DNA from: Snuella lapsa
Lineage (GTDB): Bacteria; Bacteroidota; Bacteroidia; Flavobacteriales; Flavobacteriaceae
Length of the DNA: 64,000 nucleotides
Assembly: GCF_039539345.1 (NCBI RefSeq)
Contig: NZ_BAABCY010000085.1
Coordinates: 4,240-68,239 of the forward strand
Reading direction: 5' to 3'
The position numbers and the translations under genes are program-made. Positions 36,382 through 47,188 of this stretch are shown piece after piece. The notes below the pieces were generated by a model. That model was not told where the DNA came from. It searched no databases and saw only the letters and a program-made list of their open reading frames with translations. Every line of letters starts with the position of its first letter. The stretch's first letter is position 1.

Positions 36382-38588
36382 TCCAAGTCTTCTTTATATT
36401 TTTCTATTAATTCCTTTGAAATTTCTAACGCATCTCCTACAGGTTCACGGCTATAAGCTTCATTACCCTGAGTCCAATCCCACTCAAATTGGGTTACTTT
36501 ATCATAGAATGCTTCTTCATTAAATACCTCGTTGCTTTCAACGGCCTTAATCACCCTATCAACAAACATTTGCCAACGCTTTTTATAAAAATTTTTGGTC
36601 AACCCAGCCCAAGAGCGATTGGCGTAATCGTTTAAGCTTTGTGAGGCTGTCCCCCAAGTGGTAACAATATTACGGGCATTATGTTCATAATATTTTTGTT
36701 CTTTTTCATTAGCTCCAAAAGCTTTAGCATCTTCTAACCATTTCCCTATTAGAAAAGACGATTGTGTTGCCAAAAGCTTATCTAAATCATCAAATAGCAC
36801 CAACATCTTTTCCCCACTCTCTTTCAACCCATCAAGGTTTTTAGCATTATAGTTTTTGGTAAAGTCGTCTCTAAGCACTGCAAAATGATTACCCAATACC
36901 TGTCTGCCAATATTAGCAATATCATATTTGTAACTTGAAGTATTACTTGGGCTCTCCAATAATAATTCCCAAGCTTTAAACAAATCTTCATTATTATAAT
37001 TAATTGTCGGGTCTGTGGTCCAGTTACCACTTCCCGCTAAAGTAGGTCTTGCATTGGTTAAGGTAGCCTGTCCTAATCTTGCCGAATCCTTATAGATTTC
37101 GCGATGTAAAATTTCCCAGGCTGCACGACTACTTTCAATACTTGAACCATAACGCATATCCGCCCAGTTTTTAATCCATTTCCTAGTATCCGTTTTTCCT
37201 TCTGACCACGCTTTTTCAAATACAAATTCATACATCACAGGGTTCACATCAAATGCTTCCAGGGTTGAGCCAATACCCCACATATTTTTATTGGTCGCTA
37301 ATGCATTTTCTATACGTTCTTCAACCGTATCAATATTTCCAGCCATCATGGTATTACCTCCAAAGTTGCCCAGATAGCACCATATAAACGGCTGATTGAA
37401 AAACGAATCCGTCATTTTCCAAACTTCTTTATTTTCACAGTAGTAATCCAACAGCATCATTTTATCTTGTGGCACGGCTTTTACCATTGCTTCTATACGT
37501 TTGTTAGTCCAATGGTCACGTTCAAAATAGAATATCCAGGACATTTGCAACCAAGTGGCTTTAGGGTCTATATCGGTTATGGAACTGTAAATGGTATTGG
37601 ACACCGTCGCCAAATATTCTGGTTCCCAACTTGGCGGGTGTACTTCATTAAAAGGATCTGCTCCATAAATATGGTCCGTTCCATACAATTCAGTTTGCTT
37701 GGTTAAAAATTTATGCTGTACTTCTTTGAATACAGGGTCTAAAGGATCTAAAAAGAAAGCGCGATACTCATCTTTGAAACCTCCCCACGAACTCAGCTGG
37801 CTTATTTTGGCTTCTGGGTATACAGTTTTTAAGGCTTCCGGCACATGACCAGCAAAAGCAGGAAGCACTGGAGTCATTCCTAGTTCTCGTTCTCGTTTTA
37901 CAATTTTTTTCTGTAATTCTTTTTGGTGTGTTAACCATGACTGAGGTAATGGTCCTCCCCATTTATCTAAATTAGACATCCTATGCCATGGCAAGTGCGC
38001 AGGTCCTGTAAAAAAAGATCTGATTTGGTTATCGGATAATCCATATTCTTTCCACACCTCATACCATATAGCTTCTTGGCCTGTAATAGCCAATGGCATG
38101 TTTATTCCATTAAGAGCCATCCAGTCTATAAAGCGTTCCCAGTCTTTCCACTGCCACCAAGGCATGGTATACCCAAAAGTGCAATAGTTTAAAAAGAAGC
38201 GATTGTTTACGCGAGCAGTCTTTGTTATCTTATTGGGAACCTTGGGTAATTCTTCGGGGAGCTCTATTTTATCATTGGCATACCAGGACACGTAGGTACG
38301 ACAATAGTTTTTTAGGTAATAATTGAGGCCTACCGCCAAAGCGTTATAGCTATTACCTTTAATTAAAATCTTATCATGCTTTGATTGGATTTCAAAAATA
38401 TCTGTTTCAACATTTTCTATTATGTCAAAAGCAAACCTACCTGAAAAATTTGGAGCAATTCGCTGCACTAAACTTTCGATTGGAGTAAAGGCTAGTACAT
38501 TATCTTTCCTCAACTTGTTCTTACCGAGGCACCCCATAAGAGTGCTTATAACAGTAATAAATAAAAAAGCTCTTTTGGATTTAACCAT
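36378..38588 (-). CDS. GH89 alpha-N-acetylglucosaminidase
   Basis: 736 residues, lipoprotein signal (ISTLMGC, lipid Cys 20). Full GH89 architecture: an N-terminal alpha/beta domain, then a catalytic barrel beginning RFFLNYCTFGYTMPWW, then a helical C-terminal domain. DPFNE places the acid/base at E315 and STLEAFDVNP the nucleophile at E444, close to E316 and E446 of human NAGLU. It removes terminal alpha-linked GlcNAc (in humans from heparan sulfate). It is first of three coupled genes and is separated from the upstream PUL genes by a hairpin. Confidence 0.95.
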   Translation of the reverse strand: MVKSKRAFLFITVISTLMGCLGKNKLRKDNVLAFTPIESLVQRIAPNFSGRFAFDIIENVETDIFEIQSKHDKILIKGNSYNALAVGLNYYLKNYCRTYVSWYANDKIELPEELPKVPNKITKTARVNNRFFLNYCTFGYTMPWWQWKDWERFIDWMALNGINMPLAITGQEAIWYEVWKEYGLSDNQIRSFFTGPAHLPWHRMSNLDKWGGPLPQSWLTHQKELQKKIVKRERELGMTPVLPAFAGHVPEALKTVYPEAKISQLSSWGGFKDEYRAFFLDPLDPVFKEVQHKFLTKQTELYGTDHIYGADPFNEVHPPSWEPEYLATVSNTIYSSITDIDPKATWLQMSWIFYFERDHWTNKRIEAMVKAVPQDKMMLLDYYCENKEVWKMTDSFFNQPFIWCYLGNFGGNTMMAGNIDTVEERIENALATNKNMWGIGSTLEAFDVNPVMYEFVFEKAWSEGKTDTRKWIKNWADMRYGSSIESSRAAWEILHREIYKDSARLGQATLTNARPTLAGSGNWTTDPTINYNNEDLFKAWELLLESPSNTSSYKYDIANIGRQVLGNHFAVLRDDFTKNYNAKNLDGLKESGEKMLVLFDDLDKLLATQSSFLIGKWLEDAKAFGANEKEQKYYEHNARNIVTTWGTASQSLNDYANRSWAGLTKNFYKKRWQMFVDRVIKAVESNEVFNEEAFYDKVTQFEWDWTQGNEAYSREPVGDALEISKELIEKYKEDLE

Positions 38589-38618
38589 TTTTAATATAAT
38601 TTTGTCTTAATGTATCAT

Positions 38619-38646
38619 TAAAAAGGGTAGGCACCTACCCTTTTTA
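38619..38646 (-). terminator. Terminator between the FG-GAP gene and GH89
   Basis: AAAAGGGTAGG / CCTACCCTTTT stem with a 2-nt loop, downstream of the minus-strand FG-GAP gene and upstream of GH89. GH89 therefore probably has its own promoter or depends on read-through. Confidence 0.75.
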
Positions 38647-38774
38647 CTCTAAACCAATTATAACTATTCAACAAACTGTATGAAAAAATTATATAACAAA
38701 TCTAGTAACACAGGGTTATTGTAGGGTTTAAATATCTGTCTTTGAGGTTTGACAATTAGTCTATAATGAGGTAA

Positions 38775-41700
38775 TTATCGATTTATTTTCTCTATTTGTA
38801 AACTATCGTTATTTTTTGCAAAAAGAATTGCTTGATCACCATTACTTAACTTAATCCATTTAGAGTCTTTAACATCACCTTTTACTAACAAACCGCTTTC
38901 GTATGGAAGTAAAGGATTAAAGTTACCTTTACCATCACCCTCTAAATATAAACCATATGAGGCATCGTTACGTGGCGTTTCAACTTCTGAGGCATATAAA
39001 TTTCCAGACAAGACAAGATCTAAATTTCCATCCTTATTTATGTCTTCAGATAAGATACTATTCACCGAAGACACCTGTGCTTCGTTTGGCAATATGTTCA
39101 TTTTGAAATGGCCACTTCCCAGATTTTCTATATAACTAGTTGCAAAATTATAGGCTTTGTAATGTAATGCCTCTTCTAAGCTTTGGGTTGAATACACATC
39201 TTCCAAATTGGCTTCAGCAAAAGAATTATAGTCTTTAAATTTAATCTTAATAGCCGGTATTTGTTCTGAGGAACATTGACGCCCCCTAACTGGAAATTGT
39301 TCACCTCTATAATAGTATCCTAAAACAATATCAACACTTCCATTGTTATCAAAATCATCAGCATAAACATCAAAGGACTCTTTTTCTGTAGCTCTATATT
39401 TATAATTCAGGCCTAAATTGCCTGCTACAAAATCCACATCGCCATCATTATCAAAATCCTTGGCAACAATACTGTTCCACCAGCCAGTAGATTTCTCCAA
39501 TTCAAAATCTTTTGTTTTATCCGTAAACTTCCCTCTTTCATTTTCTAAAAAGGTAATAGGCATCCACTCTCCAACAATTACTAAATCTAAATCCCCATCA
39601 TTATTAAAATCAGTCCAAACCGCGTCTGTGACCATTCCTATATCTTTCAAATTAGGTGCAATTTCTTGGGTGACATCTGTAAAAAGCACTTCGGAATCGG
39701 AACTATCATTCCTCAAGATATAACTGCTCGCAGGTAATGGATAATGTCTTGGTGTATGACGTCCTCCTATGAAAATATCCATATCTCCATCGTTATCATA
39801 ATCACCTGTTACCACCTTAGAACCACTAACGTACATGTCTGGCAGTGCTGTTTGGTTTTTCACAAAATTCCCTTTGGTGTCGTTGATATATAAACGATCT
39901 TGATAAGGCTTTGAGTTTTTATAAAATTCGTTACCACCGCTAACCACGTACAAATCTTGAAAACCATCTCCATTAGCGTCAAAAAACAGTGCTCCAACAT
40001 CTTCTTTAATTTTATCTTCAGTCCAACTTTCATCCAAAATGATCTTTTCAAAGGTTCCTTGCTTACTTTGTTGGTATATCACTCCTAGCTGCCCTGACGC
40101 TCCGCCTACAAAAAAGTCTTCCAAATTATCATTATTAACGTCTCCCACAGCCAATGCTGGTCCAAATTGGGACATTTTATTGGGCAACAATACTTGATAG
40201 AAATAGTCGTCAAATTTATTTTCTTCGTGTTTATAGCCTATCCCCAATTTATTTGTTAGATCCTTAAACAATTGCTGTTTTGAAATGGTTAACGGGGACT
40301 TGAAATTACTATTAACATAGTTTAATTCAATTTGTTTATTTACTCCCAGAGCTACAAGACTTTGTTCTTTCCCATCGGGCCAAATCACCTTAAGACTATC
40401 AATGCTCTTTACTGTCCCTACTCCAAAATTCAGTGTTGAGGGCACTGCCGATTGAAACCCCCTGGAATTCATAACCTGTTGTAATTGCATATTCCCCTCA
40501 TAAAATAAAGATACTTTTGCCCCGACACCTAGCAGGTTTTTATCGCCCCCCTCAAGACGCACTTTGAGATAATTATTTGAATTATAATCTGACGTTGTAT
40601 TTTTGAAAATTTTACTCGTTTCATCCAAATTATTCACTACTAAATCTAAATCGCCATCATTATCTAAATCGGCATAAGCAACGCCATTGGAAAACCCTTT
40701 ATAGTTAAGTCCCCATTGTTCGCCTATGTTTGAAAAGGTAAGATTTCCATTATTCCTGAATGCATAATTATCGATTTTTTCTGAAGGAATGCCCTCTATT
40801 AAAGGCAGTAAATTGGTTCCCTCCGTTTTCTTTTCATTGTACTGTTTGCCTATCTTTTTAAAATAATCTTTATTATTTATTTCCCTTCTAGTACCATTGG
40901 TCACAAAAAGGTCTTTCCAGCCATCATTATCAAAATCGGCAAATAACGCTCCCCAGCTCCAATCTGTCAAAGCCATTTCTGCTAATCTTGGAATGTTACT
41001 AAAAAGAGGAAGACCATTTTTATTATTACCAATGTTTAATTGCAAGGTATTATGCATGTATTGTGTATGAAATCCATAGTAATCCATCTGATTGAACATG
41101 GGCACATTCATACTCTGCATATTGGCCTTAGATCTTCGATTGTCTTCAGGCGTCATATCCAATTGAAAAAAGTCTAATCTACCGTCGTTATTAAAATCGG
41201 CAACATCTGATCCCATTCCAAAAAATGCGGTTTGGTTTACCGTTTGTTTTATTTGATCTGTAAATGTGCCATCACCATTATTAAAATAAAAATTATCAGG
41301 TGATGCAAAATCGTTTGACACATAGATATCCAACCAACCATCTTCATTGTAATCTCCAATGGCAGCAGAAAGTGAAAGTCCAAAATCCAGTAATCCAGAT
41401 TCGACAGTTATGTTTGTAAACGTATTATCACCATTATTTTTATACAATGAATTTGATTGTAATTCGGTTACACTATTCATTAGTTTGTAATATTCTGGAA
41501 CTGAAGTCTTAAAATCGGTAGGTGGGTAATTTATAACATACAAATCAAGATCGCCATCATTATCGTAATCAAAAAAAGTACCTTGCACGCTATTGCCAAC
41601 ATCGGCGACACCATAACGTTCTGCCTCTTCTGAAAACACGGGTATACCATTTTCATTTAGTCCTTTATTTACAAACAACAGATTTTTTGTATTGGCCCAT

Positions 41701-42125
41701 ATACCAGATACGCTCACATAAATATCTAACCAACCGTCTGCATTTACATCGACCATGGTAACACCTGTTGTCCATATATTACTGCTTGCTTCAACCTTAG
41801 CTATTTTTGTAATATCATCGAATTGTAAATCCCCTCTATTTAAATACAATTTGTCTTCAACCATATTCCCCGTGAAGAAAATATCCTCCAATCCGTCATT
41901 ATTTACATCACCAACCGCAACTCCTCCTCCCATGTACATATAGCCATAGTTAAAATAATTGATCGAATCGTTTTCTTGCAAGATATTGGCAAAATCGACT
42001 CCAGATACTTTACTATCAATTTCTTCAAATAACTTATTATTTTTAAGCACCGGCCTTTTGCTATCTGAACAAGCGATAATTATTAATGTTGCAATTAAGG
42101 GTATTACAATATTATTTAGTTTCAT
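38775..42125 (-). CDS. FG-GAP/VCBS-repeat lipoprotein with ASPIC/UnbV domain
   Basis: About 1,116 residues from the chosen start at MKLNNIVIPLIATLIIIAC (lipid Cys 19); the frame is open to 42200. It has many calcium-binding DxDxDGxxD-like FG-GAP repeats (DYDNDGDLDLYV, DFNNDGRLDFFQ, DYDNDGDMDIFIG), forming one or two seven-bladed propellers. An ASPIC/UnbV-type segment (GVGAKVSLFYEGN, LKVIWPDGKEQ) lies in the middle. Such proteins frequently follow SusCD pairs in marine flavobacteria and are thought to be surface glycan-binding proteins. It lies 22 bp after the SusD stop. Confidence 0.88.
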   Translation of the reverse strand: MKLNNIVIPLIATLIIIACSDSKRPVLKNNKLFEEIDSKVSGVDFANILQENDSINYFNYGYMYMGGGVAVGDVNNDGLEDIFFTGNMVEDKLYLNRGDLQFDDITKIAKVEASSNIWTTGVTMVDVNADGWLDIYVSVSGIWANTKNLLFVNKGLNENGIPVFSEEAERYGVADVGNSVQGTFFDYDNDGDLDLYVINYPPTDFKTSVPEYYKLMNSVTELQSNSLYKNNGDNTFTNITVESGLLDFGLSLSAAIGDYNEDGWLDIYVSNDFASPDNFYFNNGDGTFTDQIKQTVNQTAFFGMGSDVADFNNDGRLDFFQLDMTPEDNRRSKANMQSMNVPMFNQMDYYGFHTQYMHNTLQLNIGNNKNGLPLFSNIPRLAEMALTDWSWGALFADFDNDGWKDLFVTNGTRREINNKDYFKKIGKQYNEKKTEGTNLLPLIEGIPSEKIDNYAFRNNGNLTFSNIGEQWGLNYKGFSNGVAYADLDNDGDLDLVVNNLDETSKIFKNTTSDYNSNNYLKVRLEGGDKNLLGVGAKVSLFYEGNMQLQQVMNSRGFQSAVPSTLNFGVGTVKSIDSLKVIWPDGKEQSLVALGVNKQIELNYVNSNFKSPLTISKQQLFKDLTNKLGIGYKHEENKFDDYFYQVLLPNKMSQFGPALAVGDVNNDNLEDFFVGGASGQLGVIYQQSKQGTFEKIILDESWTEDKIKEDVGALFFDANGDGFQDLYVVSGGNEFYKNSKPYQDRLYINDTKGNFVKNQTALPDMYVSGSKVVTGDYDNDGDMDIFIGGRHTPRHYPLPASSYILRNDSSDSEVLFTDVTQEIAPNLKDIGMVTDAVWTDFNNDGDLDLVIVGEWMPITFLENERGKFTDKTKDFELEKSTGWWNSIVAKDFDNDGDVDFVAGNLGLNYKYRATEKESFDVYADDFDNNGSVDIVLGYYYRGEQFPVRGRQCSSEQIPAIKIKFKDYNSFAEANLEDVYSTQSLEEALHYKAYNFATSYIENLGSGHFKMNILPNEAQVSSVNSILSEDINKDGNLDLVLSGNLYASEVETPRNDASYGLYLEGDGKGNFNPLLPYESGLLVKGDVKDSKWIKLSNGDQAILFAKNNDSLQIEKINR

Positions 42126-42222
42126 TTTCAATAATTTTCGGTAGAATTTATATAACGAAAGCATCAATTTACCTTTAAAATTAATGCTTTCGTTTATCAT
42201 AAATTTTCTATTTTAATTAATA

Positions 42223-43932
42223 TTAATACCCTGAATTTTGAGGTAATAACGATGGACTCGCCTCTAATTCTGCTCTTGGGATAGGTAAAAAATATTTTCT
42301 ATCATCCCACTTTCTTAAAGCATCGATCACCCTATCATAGCTATAGGTATCTGTTGGAGGGGTGGTCGAATTATCTCTTAATACCGTTAGCCCTACAGCA
42401 GGTTTTATAACATCTGCTCCTATTTTCCAACGTGTAATATCATACCATCTCAGGTTCTCAAAAGCAAATTCGACCCGACGTTCATTTCTATAACGCTGCT
42501 TTAATGCCTCACCTGATTCTGTAACATCCGGCATATTAACATTAGCTCTACTTCTGACTATATTTATAGCATTACGCGCATTAGCGTCATTACCCAATTC
42601 TATTTGGGCCTCGGCATAATTCAGATACATTTCTGCTTTCCTAAAATATACCCATGGTGCATGATGATCTGGGTTTTCTAATGCCAATGGCTTAGAGGTA
42701 TCGGTTTGCTTTAAAATGTTATAATGCGTCGGTGTTCCCCCATTAAGGTTTGAAGCCAACCCTGCTTTAGCAGCATTGTTAGGATCGTCTTTATCATAAT
42801 GATACTCTATGGTTATGGGTGTCCCTTCTTTATTTATAACACTATTGTGATGTATAATGGTCATATTTAAACGAGGGTCCCTATTGGCCCATGGATCTTG
42901 TGGGTCTACCGGACTACCATCAATAGTTTCATACGCATCAACTATACTTTGTATGGCCATTGTGAAACGTGGGTCTGATATAAAATAGTTTGCAGGCAAA
43001 TAATAGCGATCTATAACAAAGTTCCATGTCCAAACACCTGGTAAACTGGCATCCGCCGATTTGTTCTCGTTGGTATACCCCCTAGCAAACATCACCTCTT
43101 GCGAGCGTGTTTCATTATAAATATTAGAATAATCTGGGTCAATGCCATATTCAGATAAGTTCATAGCTGCTTCAGCGGCATCACTAGCTGCTTGCCATTT
43201 GCTTAGATCATCATCAGGGTTATGCAATGCACTAGCCGCATATAACAACACTCTGGATTTTAATGCCATGGCTGCTCCTCTGGTTGCTCTTCCTGTATTT
43301 TCATCGAACGCTTCGGTAGGTAAATCAGGAATAGCTGCATTTAATTCATTGACAACAAAAGCTGACACTTCATTATAAGGTGTTCTTGTCCTATCAAATT
43401 CAGATCCAAGGTCGACCAAATCTGTTATTAATGGTACGTCGCCATAGAAACTGATTAAGTCGAAATAACACCATGCCCTTATAAAGCGCATTTCGGCAGT
43501 TAACTTTTTCACTAAATCAGGAGAGGCTCCTGTATTTTCTATCCTATTAAAATAAATATTTATTTTTCTAATATTTGCATAATTTTCACGCCACGCATTT
43601 TGGGTAAAATCTTCAGAGTTATCAGCGGTATGTTCATTTCTACCATATAATTGAAGACCTCCACCATCTCCTACATACATAGCATTATCAGATCCTGCTT
43701 CGGTAAAAAAGGCTCCGAACTGAAAGAACCTAAAGGCTCTATAATTTCCCAAAACATAGGCATCCAATAATACATCATCGTTAAATATATCATCATCAGA
43801 GATGTCTGCTAATGGCTGTTTATTTAATACATCCTCACTACAAGAGAATACTAAGACCGTTGTTATTACAGTAATAAATAACATTGCAATCGCTCCAGCC
43901 CTTTTCTTATGATTAATAGTATTTTTCATCAT
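42223..43932 (-). CDS. SusD/RagB-family glycan-binding lipoprotein
   Basis: 569 residues; lipoprotein signal with lipid Cys near residue 31 (VLVFSC). SusD features: LNKQPLADIS after the signal, TPR-helix region MRFIRAWCYFDLISFYGDVPL, and the C-terminal SusD/RagB segment with NIVRSRANVNMPDV, RNERRVEFAFENLRWYDITRW and YFLPIPRAELEASPSLLPQN. It caps the SusC transporter at the outer membrane and binds the imported glycan. It lies 35 bp downstream of the SusC reading frame's natural end and should be transcribed with it. Confidence 0.95.
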   Translation of the reverse strand: MMKNTINHKKRAGAIAMLFITVITTVLVFSCSEDVLNKQPLADISDDDIFNDDVLLDAYVLGNYRAFRFFQFGAFFTEAGSDNAMYVGDGGGLQLYGRNEHTADNSEDFTQNAWRENYANIRKINIYFNRIENTGASPDLVKKLTAEMRFIRAWCYFDLISFYGDVPLITDLVDLGSEFDRTRTPYNEVSAFVVNELNAAIPDLPTEAFDENTGRATRGAAMALKSRVLLYAASALHNPDDDLSKWQAASDAAEAAMNLSEYGIDPDYSNIYNETRSQEVMFARGYTNENKSADASLPGVWTWNFVIDRYYLPANYFISDPRFTMAIQSIVDAYETIDGSPVDPQDPWANRDPRLNMTIIHHNSVINKEGTPITIEYHYDKDDPNNAAKAGLASNLNGGTPTHYNILKQTDTSKPLALENPDHHAPWVYFRKAEMYLNYAEAQIELGNDANARNAINIVRSRANVNMPDVTESGEALKQRYRNERRVEFAFENLRWYDITRWKIGADVIKPAVGLTVLRDNSTTPPTDTYSYDRVIDALRKWDDRKYFLPIPRAELEASPSLLPQNSGY

Positions 43933-43967
43933 TCTATAATATTTTATAACGTTCTATTCTTTATTAA

Positions 43968-46900
43968 TTAAAAAGTTAAGCTGGCTCCGAAATTGAAAAT
44001 CTTTTGAATTGGTACGGTACCTAATATGGCAATACCTTGTTCGGGATCTCCTAATCCATCATTTTTAAAGTCATCAAACAAGAATAAATTACTACCGCTG
44101 ACGTAAAGACGCAGATTGGACAATCCTACTTTCGAAACAATTTCCTGAGGTAAGGTATAGGCTAATTGAACATTTCTGAGCCTCACAAAAGAAGCATCCC
44201 GGATCTAGAAATTAGAGGCATTATCTCCCCCCAAATAACCATTTCTCGCTGATTCTGTGGCGCCTAATCTGGGCAATGATGCATTAGGATTGTCAGGAGT
44301 GTAGGCATTTCTTAATAAATACGATAAATCACCTTGCCCAAAAATAGCCGTTTGTGTTGCTGTTGTATTGGCTACCCCCTGAAAGAATACGCTTAGTTCA
44401 AAATTCTTGTAGTCGAAACCTAAGTTTAACCCAAACTGTATACTTGGGTCTGGTTCAAAAGCGATTCTGTCATTTGCATCAATCACACCATCTTCATTGG
44501 TATCTGCATATATGAGATCACCAATTCCAGCACCTGCCAATCCTGGATTATTATCTAAGTCTGCCTGACTTCGATAAATGCCAATAGCATTATATACTAA
44601 TCTGCTTCCAATAGGTCGCCCCTCTAAATTCTGATAGAGTTCTGCCGGCTCAACTGCATCCTGGAATACTAACTCATTTTCGGCATAAGCTACATTTCCT
44701 TCAACCGAAAAATCTACATTACCTAATTTTGTTCTATAGCCTAATATCGCGTCAAACCCCTTATTTTTAACTATGCCAATATTTTCATCAGGTCTTTGGT
44801 CTGGAGTAACTCCTGTATATAACGGGATACTTACGTTTCTGGGTGCCAGGATATCACTCCTGTCCTCAGTAAAGACATTTAAATCTAAGGTTAATTTGTT
44901 TTTAAAAAACCCAGCTTCTAGACCAAAATTATACGTTTCAGATGTTTCCCATGTTACAAATGGATTGGCTACAGTACCTATTTGACTCACTACAGGATAA
45001 TTGGATAAAGTACCCGTACCCAAAGGAAAAGATCCATTATTTCCAAATCGGTTCAAATATTGAAACGCATCAATTAAATCGTTACCAGTTCTTCCCCAAG
45101 TTCCTTTTAATTTTAAATTACTTATGGTATTACTGTCTTTCAGGAAGTTCTCTTCAGATAGCCTCCAAGCTACCTGTACAGAAGGAAAAAACCCGAATTT
45201 TCTTCCAGGAGCAAAATTAAAACCACCTTGATGTCTAAAACCAAAGTCTACAAAGTACTTCTTATTAAAATCATAGGCAAGTGTTCCAATATAGCTTAAT
45301 CTTGCATTCTCAAAAGCAAATCCCCCAGTTGTTTGGTTTTGGGTGCCTCCTGCAAAAAGCTGATCTATGGTACTTGCCAAAAAATCTCTTCGTGACAAGT
45401 TAGAACTATTAAATTCCTGTTCGCTTTGTTCAACTGCCAAAAATGCATTTACAGAATGTTTCCCAAAAACATTGGCATACCTTAAGTTCATATGACCTGT
45501 TAGCTCTAAATCCCTTTCATAATCTTCAGTCACTTTAACATCTCTGGAGATAATATCTTCTACAATATTTCCATTGGCGTCTATATCGTATTGTAAAAAG
45601 GATCTATCGAACTGCTTATCATAATCTTGACGAAAACGAACTGCCCCCCATACTTCAGCATTTAAACCTTCAATTCCTGGTATTTTATAGGCAACGCCCA
45701 ATTTTCCATTAAATAAGGTATTACGTTCACGCTGATAGCCACTTTCGGTACGAGCAATGGCTAATGGGTTTAAATTTAAGTTTGTTAACCTCAATCGCAA
45801 AGGCCTACCATCTGACGTTGTAGGCGTTTCGTAAGGAAGTCCTTTGGCCGCGGCATTCCCCACATCTCCGGGAGACGCACCAAAAAACTGGTTCTTATCA
45901 TACCGTCCTGCAAGATTTAATGAAATTTTTATCCTTTCGGTCGGGTTAACATCCAAATTGGATCTGAAATTATATTGCTTCACATCTGTCACATTATCCT
46001 GCACAATTATCCCTTCCCTTTGGGAGGTACTGAGAGAGGTAAAATAACTAATGGATTCGTTACCTCCTCTAAGAGACAAATTATGTCTTGTTTGTACTGA
46101 AGTTCTATCAAATACTGTTTTATACCAATCCGTATTTTTAAAACCCGGAGCAGCAAATTCTGCTATTTCCTGATCCGTAAACGATATAACATTGGCACTG
46201 GGGTCTCTTTCCAGAATGGATCTGGACATGGTTGCAAACTCCAAAGCTGTTGCTCGTTCCGCAAATCGGGTTGGTGACACAATACCCGTGTTAATGGTAT
46301 AGTTAAAAACCGGCTTTCCGGATTTACCCCGTTTTGTAGTAACTAAAATTACACCATTAGCCGCTCTGGATCCATATACCGAAGCAGATGCATCTTTTAA
46401 AACTGATATGCTCTCGATATCTTCAGAATTAAGTCCGCTTAAACCATCGGCTCCAATAACACCATCTATTACTATCAGTGGTTGATTATTTCCAAAGGTT
46501 CCCGTTCCTCTAATAAGAATACTTATTCCTTCACGTCCAGGCTGTGCTCCCGTTTGAGTCACCGCCAACCCCGGCAATCGACCAGCCAAAGAAGTAACAA
46601 AGTTTACTTCCGGGCTCTTCTTTGTTAGTTCTCCGGAGACTTGGGCCACGGCCCCTGCGACTTCAAGTTTCTTCTTGGTGCCATACCCAACTACAATAAC
46701 ATCATCCAAAGTAGCAATTTCTTCTTCTAGGGACACGCTAATCGTTGTTTGGTTACCCACTAATACTTCTTTAGTTTTGAATCCCAAATAAGAAAACACC
46801 AAAGTAGCTTCGTTTGAGACATCTTGTAATACATAATTACCATCAAAATCCGTTGAAACTCCAATTGTCGTCCCTTTAATAATAACAGAAACACCTGGCA

Positions 46901-47018
46901 ACGGTTCATTAACCGAAGAGGTTACATTTCCTGAAACTTGTTTTTGGGCATAAATACTTACTGTTACCAACAGTAGCAAACTCAAAACCAAATTCATTTT
47001 AAAATAAGTTTTTCTCAT
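43968..47018 (-). pseudogene. SusC/RagA TonB-dependent transporter interrupted by an in-frame TAG
   Basis: Outer-membrane TonB-dependent glycan importer. Signal peptide (VLSLLLLVTVSIYA), carboxypeptidase-regulatory-like domain (VSGNVTSSVNEPLPGVSVII), plug with DDVIVVGYGTKKKLEV and IESISVLKDASASVYGSRAA, then the beta-barrel. Translation stops at 44205-44207 (TAG) after NASNF. Past the stop the same frame reads IRDASFVRLRNVQLAYTLP and continues 72 more codons from an internal Met to a normal terminal FGASLTF. SusC proteins normally have Trp or another residue at this place, so TGG to TAG is the simplest change. The product would lack 78 C-terminal residues, including the last barrel strands. 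It is either a real nonsense mutation or a sequence error. Confidence 0.88.
44205..44207 (-). other. Premature TAG stop in SusC
   Basis: In-frame amber codon; homologous reading continues on both sides without any shift of frame. Confidence 0.9.
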
Positions 47019-47188
47019 ATTATAAATTTGTTAGTTATATGATGGTAAAATTATTTACCTATGCCCATCTTCTGGTTTAATTATTAATCTCAATAGTATA
47101 ATTATCATTCTTTTTTAACTATTGGCAGTTTATAGATTTATCTAAAAAAAATTATTATCTTATTTTCACAATCAAATTATGGCTTACA

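Noticed and set aside
39418..41943. Plus-strand open frames opposite the FG-GAP gene
   Set aside because: They are antisense shadows of repetitive Asp/Asn-rich coding sequence, with no homology or independent start signals.
43968..44186. A separate 72-residue gene after SusC
   Set aside because: It is the C-terminal barrel end of SusC in the same frame, beyond the premature TAG.
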